Shown: positions 33,746 to 45,451 of the stretch, in pieces | Layout: every line of letters begins with the position of its first letter | How positions within the stretch are numbered: position 1 is the first letter of the stretch | Origin: Selaginella moellendorffii | Lineage: Eukaryota; Streptophyta; Lycopodiopsida; Selaginellales; Selaginellaceae | Assembly (NCBI RefSeq): GCF_000143415.4 | Contig: NW_003314301.1 | Location: forward strand, 1,052,702-1,116,701 | DNA length: 64,000 bases | Direction: 5' to 3' | The notes under the pieces: model-generated | Told to the model about the DNA's origin: nothing | Seen by the model: only the letters and a program-made list of their open reading frames with translations | The model's database searches: none | Program-made: the position numbers and the translations under genes

Positions 33746-34175
33746 CCAAAGTTCGGCCTTGTGTCGTCGCTTCATTGATCTGAAACCAGTTCCAAGGCCA
33801 TCTTACTGTTGACCTTCGAGAATTTAGCTGGACTTGATGTGCGGCAGGTTACGCGCTTGTGACGAACTTGGCGACAAGAAGTTGATGATCATTGATCGAT
33901 CTCTATCAGCAAATTAGTAGTTTCTCTTATAGTCTTTAAAGTTTGAAGTTGACATTCAATCTCCAAAGCAGAAGAGTAATGCGGCAAGGGCAGGCAAGTA
34001 TATGTATGATCATAATCTGATTGATTGGTTTTCAGATGGTCTTGACACTCCAGCAATGCGAGCTTATTCTGCAAAAGATTGAGGGTATCAATCACCGGGC
34101 ATGTCATTACGCGTGGAGGCTACTCGAAGTTCTCAACATCCTTGCCCGTTGATATCATTGTAAGAAATCATGTAA
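33746..34175 (+). pseudogene. Decayed copy of the SFR2 3' end
   Basis: ccaaagttcggccttgtgtc matches SFR2 exon 8 at 31800. Later gatggtcttgacactccagc, atgcgagcttattctgcaaa and the tail to about 34175 match exon 9 (32130-32260). Many small deletions and an early stop make it non-coding. It keeps the order SFR2 then F-box seen in the intact locus, so it is a segmental copy of 31.8-33.3 kb. Confidence 0.8.
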
Positions 34176-34244
34176 AGCTTTGATCCACTTTTCCAATCTT
34201 ATTCTCTAACGGCAATTATATTCATCTACCTTCTTATCAGCCCA

Positions 34245-34604
34245 CGTACCTGTATCTAAATCATATGAAAATCGGTTTGCCATGTCCATAAAAATTCAAG
34301 TGATTATCCTCTTGATCAGAAAAGGTGAGACGCAATGTAGGTTGTACCACACGCATACTCACCACCCCGTCTTCGCACAAACCTCCTTGATTATAAACAT
34401 TGAGCATTCAGCCACAGCATGTAGAGCTTTCCCCAAATGGACTCACCGCCCGTGCGAGTGCGATCTTGACCGAGATCCACGCTTGCTTTGAAAGCAGCCA
34501 TCTTGCTTTCCACGCGCCATCTGGAGGTGAGGACACTCGAGAATGGAACCCTAGCCAGGATTTCTCTCACGAGCTCGGGCGTCAACCCCAACATTCCTGT
34601 GACC
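34245..34604 (-). pseudogene. Decayed copy of the F-box gene
   Basis: On the minus strand from 34604 the frame starts MLGLTPELVREILARVPFSS, nearly the F-box start of the intact gene, then loses the middle of the protein. It resumes at KLYMLWLNAQC and the 3' end (cacgtacctgtatctaaatc, cf. 32410-32432). About two thirds of the coding sequence is deleted. Confidence 0.85.
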
Positions 34605-34624
34605 CTTTTTAAATCCAAGTGCAC

Positions 34625-37022
34625 AAAGAATTATTAGACATGTTGAGGCCACGATTGAATTTTTATAATTGGTCACACAGTTATTCAGGAATGAAGCAAC
34701 CATAGTAAAGCAAGGACAGGGAAAGGTTTGATATCCATGTTTGGAAGCTGAAGGAGACGTTTTGGAGAAACAAATCGAAGCCGTAGCCTGCTCTTTCCAC
34801 AACTGATAGTTCAGGAGCCAAGACAACGCCCATGAAAGCATGACATTGAAATATCGAAACAGAAGTCAGGAAGGTCACCACTTGTACCGTGGTTCTCAGA
34901 TGGCAACCTCCACACCTTCATTCGTGGCCAGGCTGCCATGGTGTATTCTTTATAATTAGGAATTCCCTTACATGTTTATAATAAAAGAAAAAAGAATGTC
35001 AAGAATATATCTAGAATATCTAAGTATATTTAAACTATATGATGACTTGACTAAAGCCTCCATGATGCTAGTGTAGTAGTAGTGTACAAGCATGATGGCT
35101 TAACTGAAGAATCCAATGTACTCATGCCATGGTTACAATCCCTATTTAAATTAAAGCTAACTGGAACCTTATTATCCAAGCTATGCCCTTCTAGACTCAG
35201 AAGTATGAAGTACGTGATTGCAATTGGACCACAAGCATCACTTCTTGCACAATGCTTTTCATCACTTAAAACACCTATTAAGGGTTTAATGACATCTTCT
35301 TTAATTTCCCAGGAAGTCTCCATCACTACCTCAATAAATGAGCTGTTCATTAGATTATTTATTTCAAATTATTATTTGCAATTCTAGTCGTGGTTTGTTT
35401 CATTTAAAATAATCAGGATTTTTATAGCAGGTTGATTCCTTTGTCACATTTAAAAAATGCCAGGGAGACATACTACCCACAATGAGACCATTATGCATGA
35501 ATGGTGCTTCAGCAGCCAGACTGGAAAAGAACTTATCCAATACCACACTAATACATAAAGACCATTAATATGCAAAGTTTGTCATTTCAAAGTAGAATTT
35601 GCAAAAAGTTTCCACTTTTCCATAAGAACAACATGTAAGTTCAATCTTTCTCTTTGACTTTGTTTTAAGGATCACTTCTTAAGGCAGCAAATAGATTTAG
35701 TATGCTTGAACACGCATTCTATAGTATAAAGAAGTTAACTTAACGTTCAACACAGAACAAGCAAACAAATTTAACATTTTATAAGAATAATTAATGCTTT
35801 TTGGAGGGCATAGGCGTAATTGATTTTTATGCATATTTTAATTCATGGTTGTGCTTATTCTAAAAAATGGACTAGTTTAATAATTAAATCAATGAATAAT
35901 ATGGTTTTCCTCAATCAAATATCTTAAACTTAAATAGTGTTTTTAAATTTAATTACTGTAATCATTATTCTGAATTTAGAATGGTTAAATTTATTTTGAA
36001 TTTGACATCAATATCCAAGAACTATGATCGATTGATGGATTGATCCATATTGATCGATTTTGACTTTTATGATTCTCTAAATCTAATGTCAAGTTTAGTG
36101 TTTTTTTACTCCTCAAAATTATTGAAACTCTATAATAGAGGAATGAAAAAAAATTGCAAGAATGATAAATAATTTTTTTTTTGTAGCTGCCACCTTAGCT
36201 GTAATTCTACTTATAATTATACTTATACTTAAATCATTGTGATATAGTTACTATTATAGACAAGAACTATATTTATCTCTACAAAACTTGATCCTAAATA
36301 GATTTTTTTTATTTTTAGTTATTCAAATAAATTGGAGTTTTCAGCTCATTAAATATGTTTTCTTCATTTGCACATTATAAAAATAATAATAAAAGTAATA
36401 ATACACACTAATTTTCCATGTGACAACGTAGAAAGAAGAATGTGTATGTTCATCATGAAAGCTATTTGATCTTTCTCTTTAACTTTGTTTTTCTTAAGGC
36501 AGCAAATCAGATTTAATATGCTTTATAGTTCTTGAATACACATTTGCATTTCATAAGAGCCATATATGCTTTTTGGAGGCATATAATTGATTTTTTAACA
36601 ACTGTAATTAGTGGTTGTGATTATAAATGAATAGATTAGATTTAATAAATAAATCAATGGATACTAAATTTTCCTCAATCAAATGGCTCAAAATTAAATA
36701 GATTTTTTAAATTTAAATCCTAATAAATATTTATTTGTAAATTTGACATTAATCTCTAATCATATTTATAATTATACTTATATAACTAAATATATATATC
36801 TTTGAGTTTATAGGCAAGAATATGATAAACCTTAAACTGCAAAAGGTATGTTGAAGAATACTTTCTTCTTTTATATATGATAGATTCGAACTTAAAATAA
36901 TAGTTTTAAAGTGAATGACAGTGGGTCCTATTGAGTGTTGAAGAGAACACGAAACAGATGCGGCAAGCCTAGGACAGATCTTAAGTACCGAGTATGACTT
37001 CAAGATAGGAGTTGCCTGGATT
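34625..37022. other. AT-rich intergenic region
   Basis: About 2.4 kb without a supported gene. It contains a diverged direct repeat (separate entry) and short open frames (e.g. 35051-35350 minus) with no recognisable domain. It is probably decayed repeat DNA. Confidence 0.5.
35643..36760 (+). repeat. Two diverged direct copies of an AT-rich repeat
   Basis: Copy A is about 35643-36015 and copy B about 36468-36760. Shared runs in the same order include tctttctctttgactttgtt/tctttctctttaactttgtt, aaggcagcaaat, atgctttttggagg, tttcctcaatcaaat and tttaaatttaa followed by aatttgaca. Copy B lacks an internal part. The family is unknown and no coding is seen. Confidence 0.65.
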
Positions 37023-38997
37023 ATGGAGAAAGCGCTTGGTGAAACGATGAGACCTTTGCAAATAGCAATTCTCATAGTAGGCAGCCGTGGAGATGTGCAG
37101 CCGATTGTTGCCATCGCAATGCATATGCAGCGAGTAAGTACTAGTCGAGAAGTTCAATTCGATCTTAATATCACTTCATTTGTAAACAGAAGTACAACCA
37201 TCAAATCAGAGTAGCAACACATGTGGACTTCAGGAATCTGGTGATTGAGGCCGGCCTTGACTTCTATCCCTTGGGTGGAGATCCAAAGATACTTGTCCAA
37301 TGTACTTCGCTTGATGCTTAAATCCTTCTCTGACATTGATTTCATCTAGACATGGCAGAGAACAACGGATGCATCCTTCCCTTGCGTTTCAGCCGCATCT
37401 CCATTTACAGGAAGCAGCTAAGAGCGATCATCAACTCAGTGCTGCCAGCGTGCACTGAGCCTAGCATTCTGAATCCCTCGTTCCGAGCACAAGCCATACT
37501 AGCAAACCCAATGGCATACGGTATTTTGTTTATATCTTTGCAGCAACTTAAGCTTTTGTAATGATGTTGCTGCAGGTCATGTGCACATTGCTGAGTATCT
37601 CAATGTTCCATTCCATTTGATATCTGCAATCCCCTGGACGTAAGTTGTAAGTCTTTCATTCTTATGTTGAAAGCTCAACCCCTTGTAACAGGCCAACCAG
37701 TGAGATTCTTCACCCATGTCTTCGTATCAAAGGACTGGATAATAAGGTAAACACTGAAAGAATTTCTTTCAGATTTGGTTTTGCTTTCTGGCTACATACA
37801 GATGACATACAAGCTAGTGGATGTGTTTATGTGGCTGAGTTCTGGCTCCTTGTTGAACAAACTACGCAAAGACCAGCTCAAGCTCGATCCGCTTCCACTT
37901 TTGAGCAGCTTCATAGACTCCAATGTGTCCGCGACGTACACATGGAGTCCACACCTGGTCCCCAAGCCTAAAGGTGGGAATGAACCTTGATTCATGAAAT
38001 TGATCTGTTGTCTGTGATCAGACTGGGGCGAGAACGTGGATGTGACTGGATTTTGCTTCTTGGATCAAGCACACGATTTCAAACCACCTTTGGGGCTTCT
38101 CAGTTGGCTAGAATCCGGGCAACCTCCCATACATATCGGGTTTGGCAGCTTGGTGAGATGAAAAACTTGGAAACGTTTTCATTCTGGGCTAACCTCATCA
38201 AAACCATGCTCTATTTATTAGCCTATGCAGGATCCAGAGCGCACAACAGAAATCATCATAGAAGCTCTCAAACTGACCGGCCAAAGAGGGATCATTTCCA
38301 AGGGCTGGGCTGGACTGGGTGGTGAATCAAGTACACCAAGTCATGTTGTTCATTATATCACTAGTCGATTGAATTTCTGCATCCTCCTTGCAGCTGAATT
38401 CCCAGACCACATTTACGTGCTGGATGAAATTCCTCACGACTGGCTGTTTCCTCGCTGTTCTGGAGTCATCAACCACGGAGGCGTTGGCACAGTTGCTGCA
38501 AGCCTCAGAGCTGGGGTAACAATATCGTGAACTCATTTTCTTCTTCTGAATTACGACCTTGGCAAATATATTGTGCAGTGTCCAACAGCAGTGGTCCATG
38601 CATGTAGTGATCAAGAGCTCTGGGGTGAAATTGTTCATTCAAATGGGGCTGGACCAGCACCGATCCACATATCTCAAATCTCCCTGCAGACAATGGTCCA
38701 GTGTATTCTCTGCTTGATCAAGCCTGAAGTATTGCTCGATTTTTCTTTGCTGTTTTTCAAAATTATTGTTATAACCAAGTTTATTTTCAGGTCAAAGAGA
38801 GAGCCATTCAATTATCCGAATGGCTGCAGCAAGAGAGTGCTATCGAGGCAGCAGTGAGATCCATTCATAAGCATCTTGATAAGAGTTTCAAGACGAATGA
38901 TTATTGTAAGAATGATCCGAGTATGCCCGTGCACTGGGACAGAGTTTACTGCTGCTTTGTGTTTGCCTGCGTATTCATGAGAGAGTTACTTACATAA
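37023..38997 (+). CDS. UGT80-type sterol 3-beta-glucosyltransferase
   Basis: Eleven exons: 37023-37133, 37190-37301, 37350-37520, 37576-37639, 37692-37746, 37802-37973, 38022-38152, 38231-38321, 38394-38515, 38579-38728, 38791-38997, giving 461 aa. The N-terminal Rossmann half has AILIVGSRGDVQPIVAIAMH, VATHVDFRNLVIEAGLDFYP and LPACTEPSILNP. The C-terminal donor half has YTWSPHLVPKPKDWGENVDV, PIHIGFGSL, GQRGIISKGWAGLG, PHDWLFPRCSGVINHGGVGT and WGEIVHSNGAGPAPI. This is the GT1/UGT80 family, which moves glucose from UDP-glucose to sterols at membranes. It is shorter than Arabidopsis UGT80A2 because it lacks the long N-terminal extension. The donor pocket motif PFFGDQPFWGE of the family reads HACSDQELWGE here. 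Donor choice at 38321/38322 is the least certain junction. Confidence 0.87.
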
Positions 38998-39252
38998 TTA
39001 AATAATTAGTGTATATTATTATACATAAATATATAATGCATGGAAAATGGAAAAGTATAGTACCATCTCTAACTTTCACCTTTGCTCTTCACAATAACCT
39101 ATGGATGCTTAGTGTTGGGCAGACCCTTGCAAGAAAAATCAACCAGCTATAAAATCTGATAAATTTGTAGTAAAAGTCTTTATCCTTTTTTTTTGGTTTT
39201 ATGCTTTTGAGATTAACCTGTTTAAAGGCAGAAAATGGTTTTTTTTCCAAAA

Positions 39253-39295
39253 GGTTTTGTAGCTCAATTGGTCAGAGCGTTGGTCTAATTACAAC
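39253..39295 (+). other. 5' half of a tRNA-like sequence
   Basis: GTAGCTCAATTGGTCAGAGC is a textbook D-arm/A-box, followed by an anticodon-like arm with CTAATTA (AAT, Ile-like). There is no T arm or B box after it, so it is a truncated pseudo-tRNA or tRNA fragment. A 50-60 bp direct duplication follows (aatatcacagccatgaccat at about 39316 and 39370). Confidence 0.5.
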
Positions 39296-39552
39296 ATCAT
39301 ACACCCAATAGTAAATATCACAGCCATGACCATGTTTTTATCTTTGTCTTTGATCACACACTTAATAACAAATATCACAGCCATGACCATTGTCCTCATC
39401 TTTGTTTTTGAACATTAGGAACAGTAAAGAATTTCCTCCCACTTGTTGGAAGAGGCATTACTAACGCAGCCTTTGTGGAGAGATAGTATTACTCATGTCA
39501 GTGAACGTCCTCTAAGTCATGATAATTGTCAACAATTTGTACTATACGTTTT

Positions 39553-42115
39553 TTACAATGTCTTTTTTACGTCCTTTTGTTCTGTAAAGATTTTCACCAG
39601 GTTGACGAGGCCCTGGAACTTTTCCACGACTGTAAGCCCGTAAAACATTCTTACCAGAGCCTCCTCAAACTGAAAAGCATTCTCCGCTACGGGATACTGC
39701 CACAGCGAAGACGAGGATGATTACTACACAGTGAAAGAGAAGTGAGGTTTTCTTACCTGAAGTGGCTTGGGAATCACTGTCTTGAAAAAGGAAAATCGAT
39801 CCTCGGCAATAGATTTCACCAGACAGCAGCCTCGAAGGCCTTCAACGCCGGCAAACTTTCCAAAACCGCTGTTCTTCACACCTCCAAAAGGAAGAGACTG
39901 CAGAAGAGGCAATTCTGGTGCTTTAGAAATGGACGAAGAAAAGTTTAGAGTACCTGGCACATATAAGTTACTGCAAAATCGTTGATAGCCGCCATTCCAC
40001 AGTAGATTTTCGAAGCAATAGCAACAGCTCGCTCCTTGTTGGCCGAGAAAACCGAGCATCCTAGTCCGAAGTTGGAGTCATTTGCCAAAGTGATAGCTTC
40101 GTCGTCGCTGTGGAACTTCATGATGGGAATTATTGGACCAAAGATCTAGACAAAGCTTCACATATGTAAATCACTTGGAAACGAAAAGGATAACAATGCT
40201 GCATACCTCTTCTTGCATCAAGCGCATGGAGTGATTGACATTCAAGAGAACAGTCGGAGGATAAAACTGTCCAACGACAGAGTTCCCAAAATCTGGGAGA
40301 ACCAGATCTCCACGAACTGCAATCTCGGCACCTTTAGTAACAGCGTCATTTACCAAAGCTTGCAAGCGATCAGTGTGTTCTTGTATGCACACTGCTCCCA
40401 TGTCAAACAGACCCTCTAGAGGTGGCCCCTGTAAGAAGAGAGTTCGAACGATTTGAGAGTCGAGATTACAAAACCTCACTTACCATTCGAACTGTTCTCA
40501 CGATTCTTACTACTTCATCCACAAACTGCTGGTAAATTTGAGCATGAATGTAAAATCTCTCGGCACCGGCACAGTTTTGGCCGCTTGACTGCAGAGCCGC
40601 TCTTGCAGCTATCTGAGCAACCTGAACAAATTCGAAAAAAACATTCGAGTTTCAACAGAAAAACTTAGCCAACAGAAAACTTGCCTGTAAAACATCTGCG
40701 TCTTCACAGACGATAAAAGGATCTTTTCCACCGAGCTCCAAAACCACAGGAGTTAATGTTTTAGCAGCTTGTTCCATCACCTGCATCGATACAACATAAA
40801 TGACCAGATAGAAAACTCAAACAGCTACCATTTTCCCGACGGCTGTTGAGCCAACGAATATCAATTTGTCCACAAGACTAACAAGCGCTTTTCCAGTTTC
40901 ACCGTATCTGCCAGACTTCTTCAAGATAAATGCAAGAGTATAGAAGAATTCCCGTACCCTGTGATGACATGAACAAGATCAGCGGGTGCTCCCGCGGCAC
41001 GAAGAGCAGCTTTGATAATTCGAGAATAAAAAAACGCCGACCAGCTTGCATGCTCTGAGACCTTTGGAAGTTAAACGTTTAGCAGCCATCGAAGAGAAGA
41101 GATCGATCATACCTTTATAACAATAGCATTACCAGCGAACACTGCAGAGACCATGGGATTTAAAATGTTATGAAATGGATAGTTCCATGGAACGATGGCC
41201 CCGATGACACCAATAGGTGAGTACTCTACTCTTGCAGTCTTGTGAAGCATCATTCTTCCAGCAGATCTGAGAGAACAAGAAAAGAAAAACAAAAACGTTA
41301 GAAGAAAAAGGAAAACAACATGAAGAGCTTTACGAGCCTGTATTCCGGCTGAAGCCATTGCTCGCCTTGGCCAACGAGCCAGGTTATCTTCTCACAAGTC
41401 GTCAAAATCTCCCCCAGCGCAGCATCAACTAGAGTTTTTCCAGAATCTCTTGCTGACACTCTGAAATGCAAAAAACAAACTCGTATAAGCACATCATTGT
41501 ATGCAAGCCACTTACTCACAAATGAGCTCTTGATGATCGATGGTGTACTTGAGCAAAATTCTCAGCAGCTGCCGTCGCTTCTCAAAGCTACTCCGAGCCC
41601 ATTTCTTCTGAGCTTCTCGGGCTCTGGCGACGTGATCACTAACCTGGATAACTCCAAAACCAAGAGAAAAAAAAAGAAGAAGAACATGAGAAAAATGCGC
41701 AAAGAAATTTCCCAGCTCGCTCACCTCATCGAAATTCAATGCAGGTAACTGGCCGAGGTACTTCATGGTAGCCGGATCGTAGCAATGCACAGTATCCTCG
41801 TCGCCGCTCCTCCTTCTAGCCACCTGAAAGACATTTTTCCAGATCAAAACCTTTCCTTCTCGCTGCTTCCTAGCTCACTCCACACACATGAGAATGTAGC
41901 TTACATAGATATAGCTATCGTCGTCCCCGCCCTTGCCTAGCATCACTGCGCCAAGAAAATCCCTTGATCGATGCGAGAAAGGAATCAATCGAATCGCGCT
42001 TACCATCGGAGGTATCGACCACGATCTCGGGCACCACGGGCGGGATGAGCAGCATGAGGAGGCGGCAGAGGTAGAAGAGGATCGCCAAGATCGCCACGGC
42101 CCACAGCACATCCAT
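39553..42115 (-). CDS. ALDH22A1: Aldehyde dehydrogenase family 22 (ALDH22A1-like)
   Basis: Fourteen exons: 42115-42004, 41945-41905, 41823-41725, 41643-41516, 41460-41338, 41266-41113, 41061-40958, 40907-40829, 40780-40685, 40621-40484, 40428-40207, 40145-39954, 39897-39757, 39697-39553. An N-terminal membrane segment ([20 protein letters not shown]) precedes the ALDH fold. It has [49 protein letters not shown] (Glu), [15 protein letters not shown] (Cys nucleophile), [18 protein letters not shown] and [20 protein letters not shown]. This is plant ALDH22, an ER-associated NAD-dependent aldehyde oxidiser linked to stress. In the last exon the frame shifts at a G run near 39658-39662: upstream reads [11 protein letters not shown], but the conserved tail [11 protein letters not shown] is one base off. 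Introns 5 and 9 begin with GC. Confidence 0.87.
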
Positions 42116-42206
42116 GGCGATGGAAGACGAAAAAACCTAGCCCTTCCAATCAAATCGAGAATATACCTTTGCCTCTACTCTCGAGGTTTAGGGTTTTTGG
42201 GCAGCG
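42116..42206. promoter_or_regulatory. 91-bp bidirectional promoter, ALDH22 and TAF1C-like gene
   Basis: Only 91 bp separate the minus-strand ATG of ALDH22 (42115) from the plus-strand ATG of the TAF1C-like gene (42207). The interval contains TTTAGGGTTT (42187-42196), a telo-box in reverse, and no TATA box. Confidence 0.6.
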
Positions 42207-45200
42207 ATGGCGGATCTCTTCCAGGGGCCGGCACCGCCGTGGTGCATTGGCGCGGTGTTTCGAGCGCCACATTTGCGAGCCGGCGCCGATCGTAAGCTCG
42301 ATCTAGCGATATTTCCGGCTCTGATTGATCGATCGTCTTCTACAGGCGGGCCTCTGCTGTTTGATTCCGTGGGAGAGCCTCAACAACTACTGTCGACGGG
42401 GTGTAAGCTACATCTCTTTGATCATCCGATTCCTCCCCTTGAGAAGGTTTCTCGAAAATTTCGACCCCAATGCTGGATTTTTCTCATTGTGCGATTGTTT
42501 TGTCCGCAGCAATCACGCTACGCGGGGGAGGACGCATCGATCGGCTACACCCCCGATTCTCTCCTCCAGGGGCTCGTCCAGGAGGACACAGCTGCGAAGG
42601 TTGCTATGATCCACGAGAGTAACAACATTTTTGGAAACAGACTGGAGTGTATGCAAGTGTGTTCTAAGTTTCTTACTCTTGTTCTCTCATTTGATTCTTC
42701 TTCTTCTCTCTCTCTCTCTCTCTGTGTCTGTGTCTCTGTGCAGTGTCAAGATGGAAAGCTCCAGCTCACATTTCCCGTTGGTGAGAACTTCAACAGTATA
42801 GGAAGTATACTTTGCAAGCGTGATCCCGCTGGTCGCTTGTGTCCTCTAAAAAAGCAAGAGGACGAGCCGGACAGTGAGTGGCTCGGTGGCGTGAGAATGT
42901 CAGTCTCACCAACATTGAATCATCCCATCCGCCAGGTACTTGTTACTTCTTTCTCTCGTTCTCTTCTTTACTTCGGTTTCAGTTATCAGCGATGAAGATT
43001 TCGAATTCAAGTGTAGATGAGAACATCCTAGTAGCTAGGACTCAGCATCAAGTACATGTTATGAACGTTCTAAGAGAAGTAAGTTTTTTTTTTAATTTTT
43101 GGGCTTCGATAGCTTTATCAGGAGTTTACAGGAAGATCGCGTATGCTTTGCTTCACGCTCAGTGACGACTTACCGCCAGGGTGTATCTCATGTAAGCTTT
43201 TCATTTTGTGTTTCATGATGGTGGATCACGATGCGGCTCCCGCAGGTGGTCTGGAGTCCTTATATCGAGGGAGAACTTGCAACTGTCCTGGAGTCTGGGG
43301 AGGTTTTCGTTTACAATGTGCACTCCACTAAACAGTCTACAAACAATCTACGAGCGAACTTTATAGTACAGGCGCGCATGGTCGAGGCTGCAACGGCCGA
43401 CGGAAGTGGCGCTGCTAAGTTTCCAAAGGCTGTGGTTGCCGAGATTTGGAATCTCAGGCGGAGCTGGTGGCGAGTCGAGTATGGTTGGCATCCGAAGCTG
43501 CTTGTCATAGCGAACGCAGAGGACATTCTTTTATCCGACTTAAGACATGGCAACGCGACTACTCTACTTGGTACTGTTGGAAACAGCAAAAATTACTGCC
43601 ATCAGAGGCGCTGCGAACAGGATCGCTTCGTAGCTATAGTGCGCCCTGAGGATCGTGGTTATCATTTTGCTGCTGCAACTATGGAACATATCATGCTCTT
43701 CGACATTCGTAGGCCAAGAATGCCACTACTTCAGGTTTGTATCTTCTACTTTCTGCTAGCCTGATTCTTGATTTTTCCCTTTTTCATTCTGTAGTGGGAA
43801 CACTCAATGCACGACGATTCTCCCGGATATTTGTCTATGCATCCTCTGTCATGGCTCCGGCCTGAGGAAGATAATGGCGCAGGTAATGGGGTTTCTACGT
43901 GAGTTTGGCTGACTATGTCGTGCAGGAAGAGTTATCCTGGCTGCGAGCTTTCGGTCTGGTGATGTTCGAGCATTCTGCTATGGTCCTCAAGCGCCATCTA
44001 CTGCAATCGTGTCAGGAGCAAGTTCCAGATTTCGTGAGATAGAGGAAGCGTACTGTGCGTGGGATCTTCCTTCTAAGATTTTCACTTCTCGTCCTCGGAA
44101 ACTATCCATGACGGCACTTTATGATTCTCTTTCCACTGGAACGCAGGACAGCTATATTGAAAGCCTGTCTGGAGTTGCGGTTCTGCCTGGGGCAAAGACT
44201 GGTTTCAGCTTGTTGCAACTTACGGGTACAGGTGACATTCTGAATCAACCTTATATCGCTTCCAAGACCTTGAAGAGAGAAAAGAACACTAAGTTGTGCG
44301 AGTACCCTGATCGTTTAATAGGTGGGCTTGAATTGTTTCATGGTTTTTCTTCTCTAACCATGATATATGCAGCTAAGAACAAGAAGAAGCTTGTTATGAA
44401 AAATTGCTCTTTCCCAGCTATGCTCAACTGTATGACTAGCTTCTGAAGCGTTGTGTTTTCTGACGCTGTTTTTCTTTGCAGACGTGAAACACGGACTGGA
44501 TTGTCTTGCGGCTTTGGGGTCGTCTCATGAAAGCAAGCGTATGCTATGGGACTGTGCTTGTACTAGTTTTGACTGGAATTGCGGTGATTTGCAGGGCTCA
44601 AGGCAACAGTGATGGACCCTGTGGAAGACTACCAGGATCGCATATACAAGGTTTTGTCGGACGTTGAAGTCTTTCTCTCGAAGTATCCTTTTTCTTTTTC
44701 CTGGCTTCTTCTTTGTGTGTCTTGACGATTTTCAAGCCATGAGATATCGTTTAAGGTACTGCTCTTGGGTCTATCACAAGATCTAGCACTACACGCAGCA
44801 AAGATGCCGTCAAACGTCACAGGATATATTGATGTTACTGATAGAACACCTTATCTTCGACCACCGCTGAAATATTTGGAAATGCAAGAAACTCCGGTTC
44901 CAGTTCCGTTGCCGGTGCTTCTGGAAATTCAGGCTAAGGAAGGCAACAGAAAGGCAACAAAAGAGAGCTTCCAAGCTGCCTGTGACGCGGTTGAAACAGT
45001 AACATCCAGCTTAAGAAAGAAACAGGAAGAACCAATTGTGTCTCTTGGTCAAGGTGAAGATGCAAGCTTCAATTTGTCCCAGCAGTTACTATTCCACTCA
45101 AAGCACTCAGATTCTGGAGCATCATCGTCATCGAGCACTGGCAGCATGAAATCCCAGAATTATGTTGGATCACAACAACTAGTTGGAGGAGAAGTTGGGT

Positions 45201-45397
45201 CGTCGAAAGTTTTCGGGCGACTCAAATCAGGTTCGTCTGCTCTCAGTCGATATTCTTATTTTGATTTTCTTTCCCTGCTGACAGATGAATTTGAACCGTC
45301 AACGTTTGGGGCCTTGGAGCGCTTGCAAATGGACTTTGAGAAATGGCAGCAAAACTATGCTCCATACGTAAACTACTGTAAAGGAAAACGTCTGTAA
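42207..45397 (+). CDS. Probable TAF1C/Rrn6-like RNA polymerase I factor (beta-propeller)
   Basis: Thirteen exons: 42207-42291, 42346-42446, 42510-42656, 42744-42935, 42983-43078, 43132-43191, 43246-43734, 43795-43882, 43926-44321, 44482-44538, 44595-44682, 44737-45230, 45285-45397, giving 801 aa. No signal peptide or membrane helix. The middle is WD-like: VVWSPYIEGELATVLESGEV, WWRVEYGWHPKLLVIANAED followed by ILLSDLRHG, and MEHIMLFDIRRPRMPLLQWE. The WHP-L-x-VA and D-L-R pattern recalls the TAF1C/Rrn6 propeller of the Pol I core factor (SL1/TIF-IB), which starts rRNA transcription. The call is a pattern match, not a proven homology. The last intron (45231-45284) is 54 bp and in frame, so it might be retained. 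The stop lies 54 bp from the stop of the convergent cyclase gene. Confidence 0.6.
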
Positions 45398-45451
45398 GGC
45401 GAGCCTCGGGAAATACTGATTCAACGCTTTCTATGTACATTCTTCGTTTTG

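Noticed and set aside
42700..42735. CT microsatellite as a regulatory repeat
   Set aside because: It is the pyrimidine tract of a TAF1C-like intron before its acceptor at 42743.
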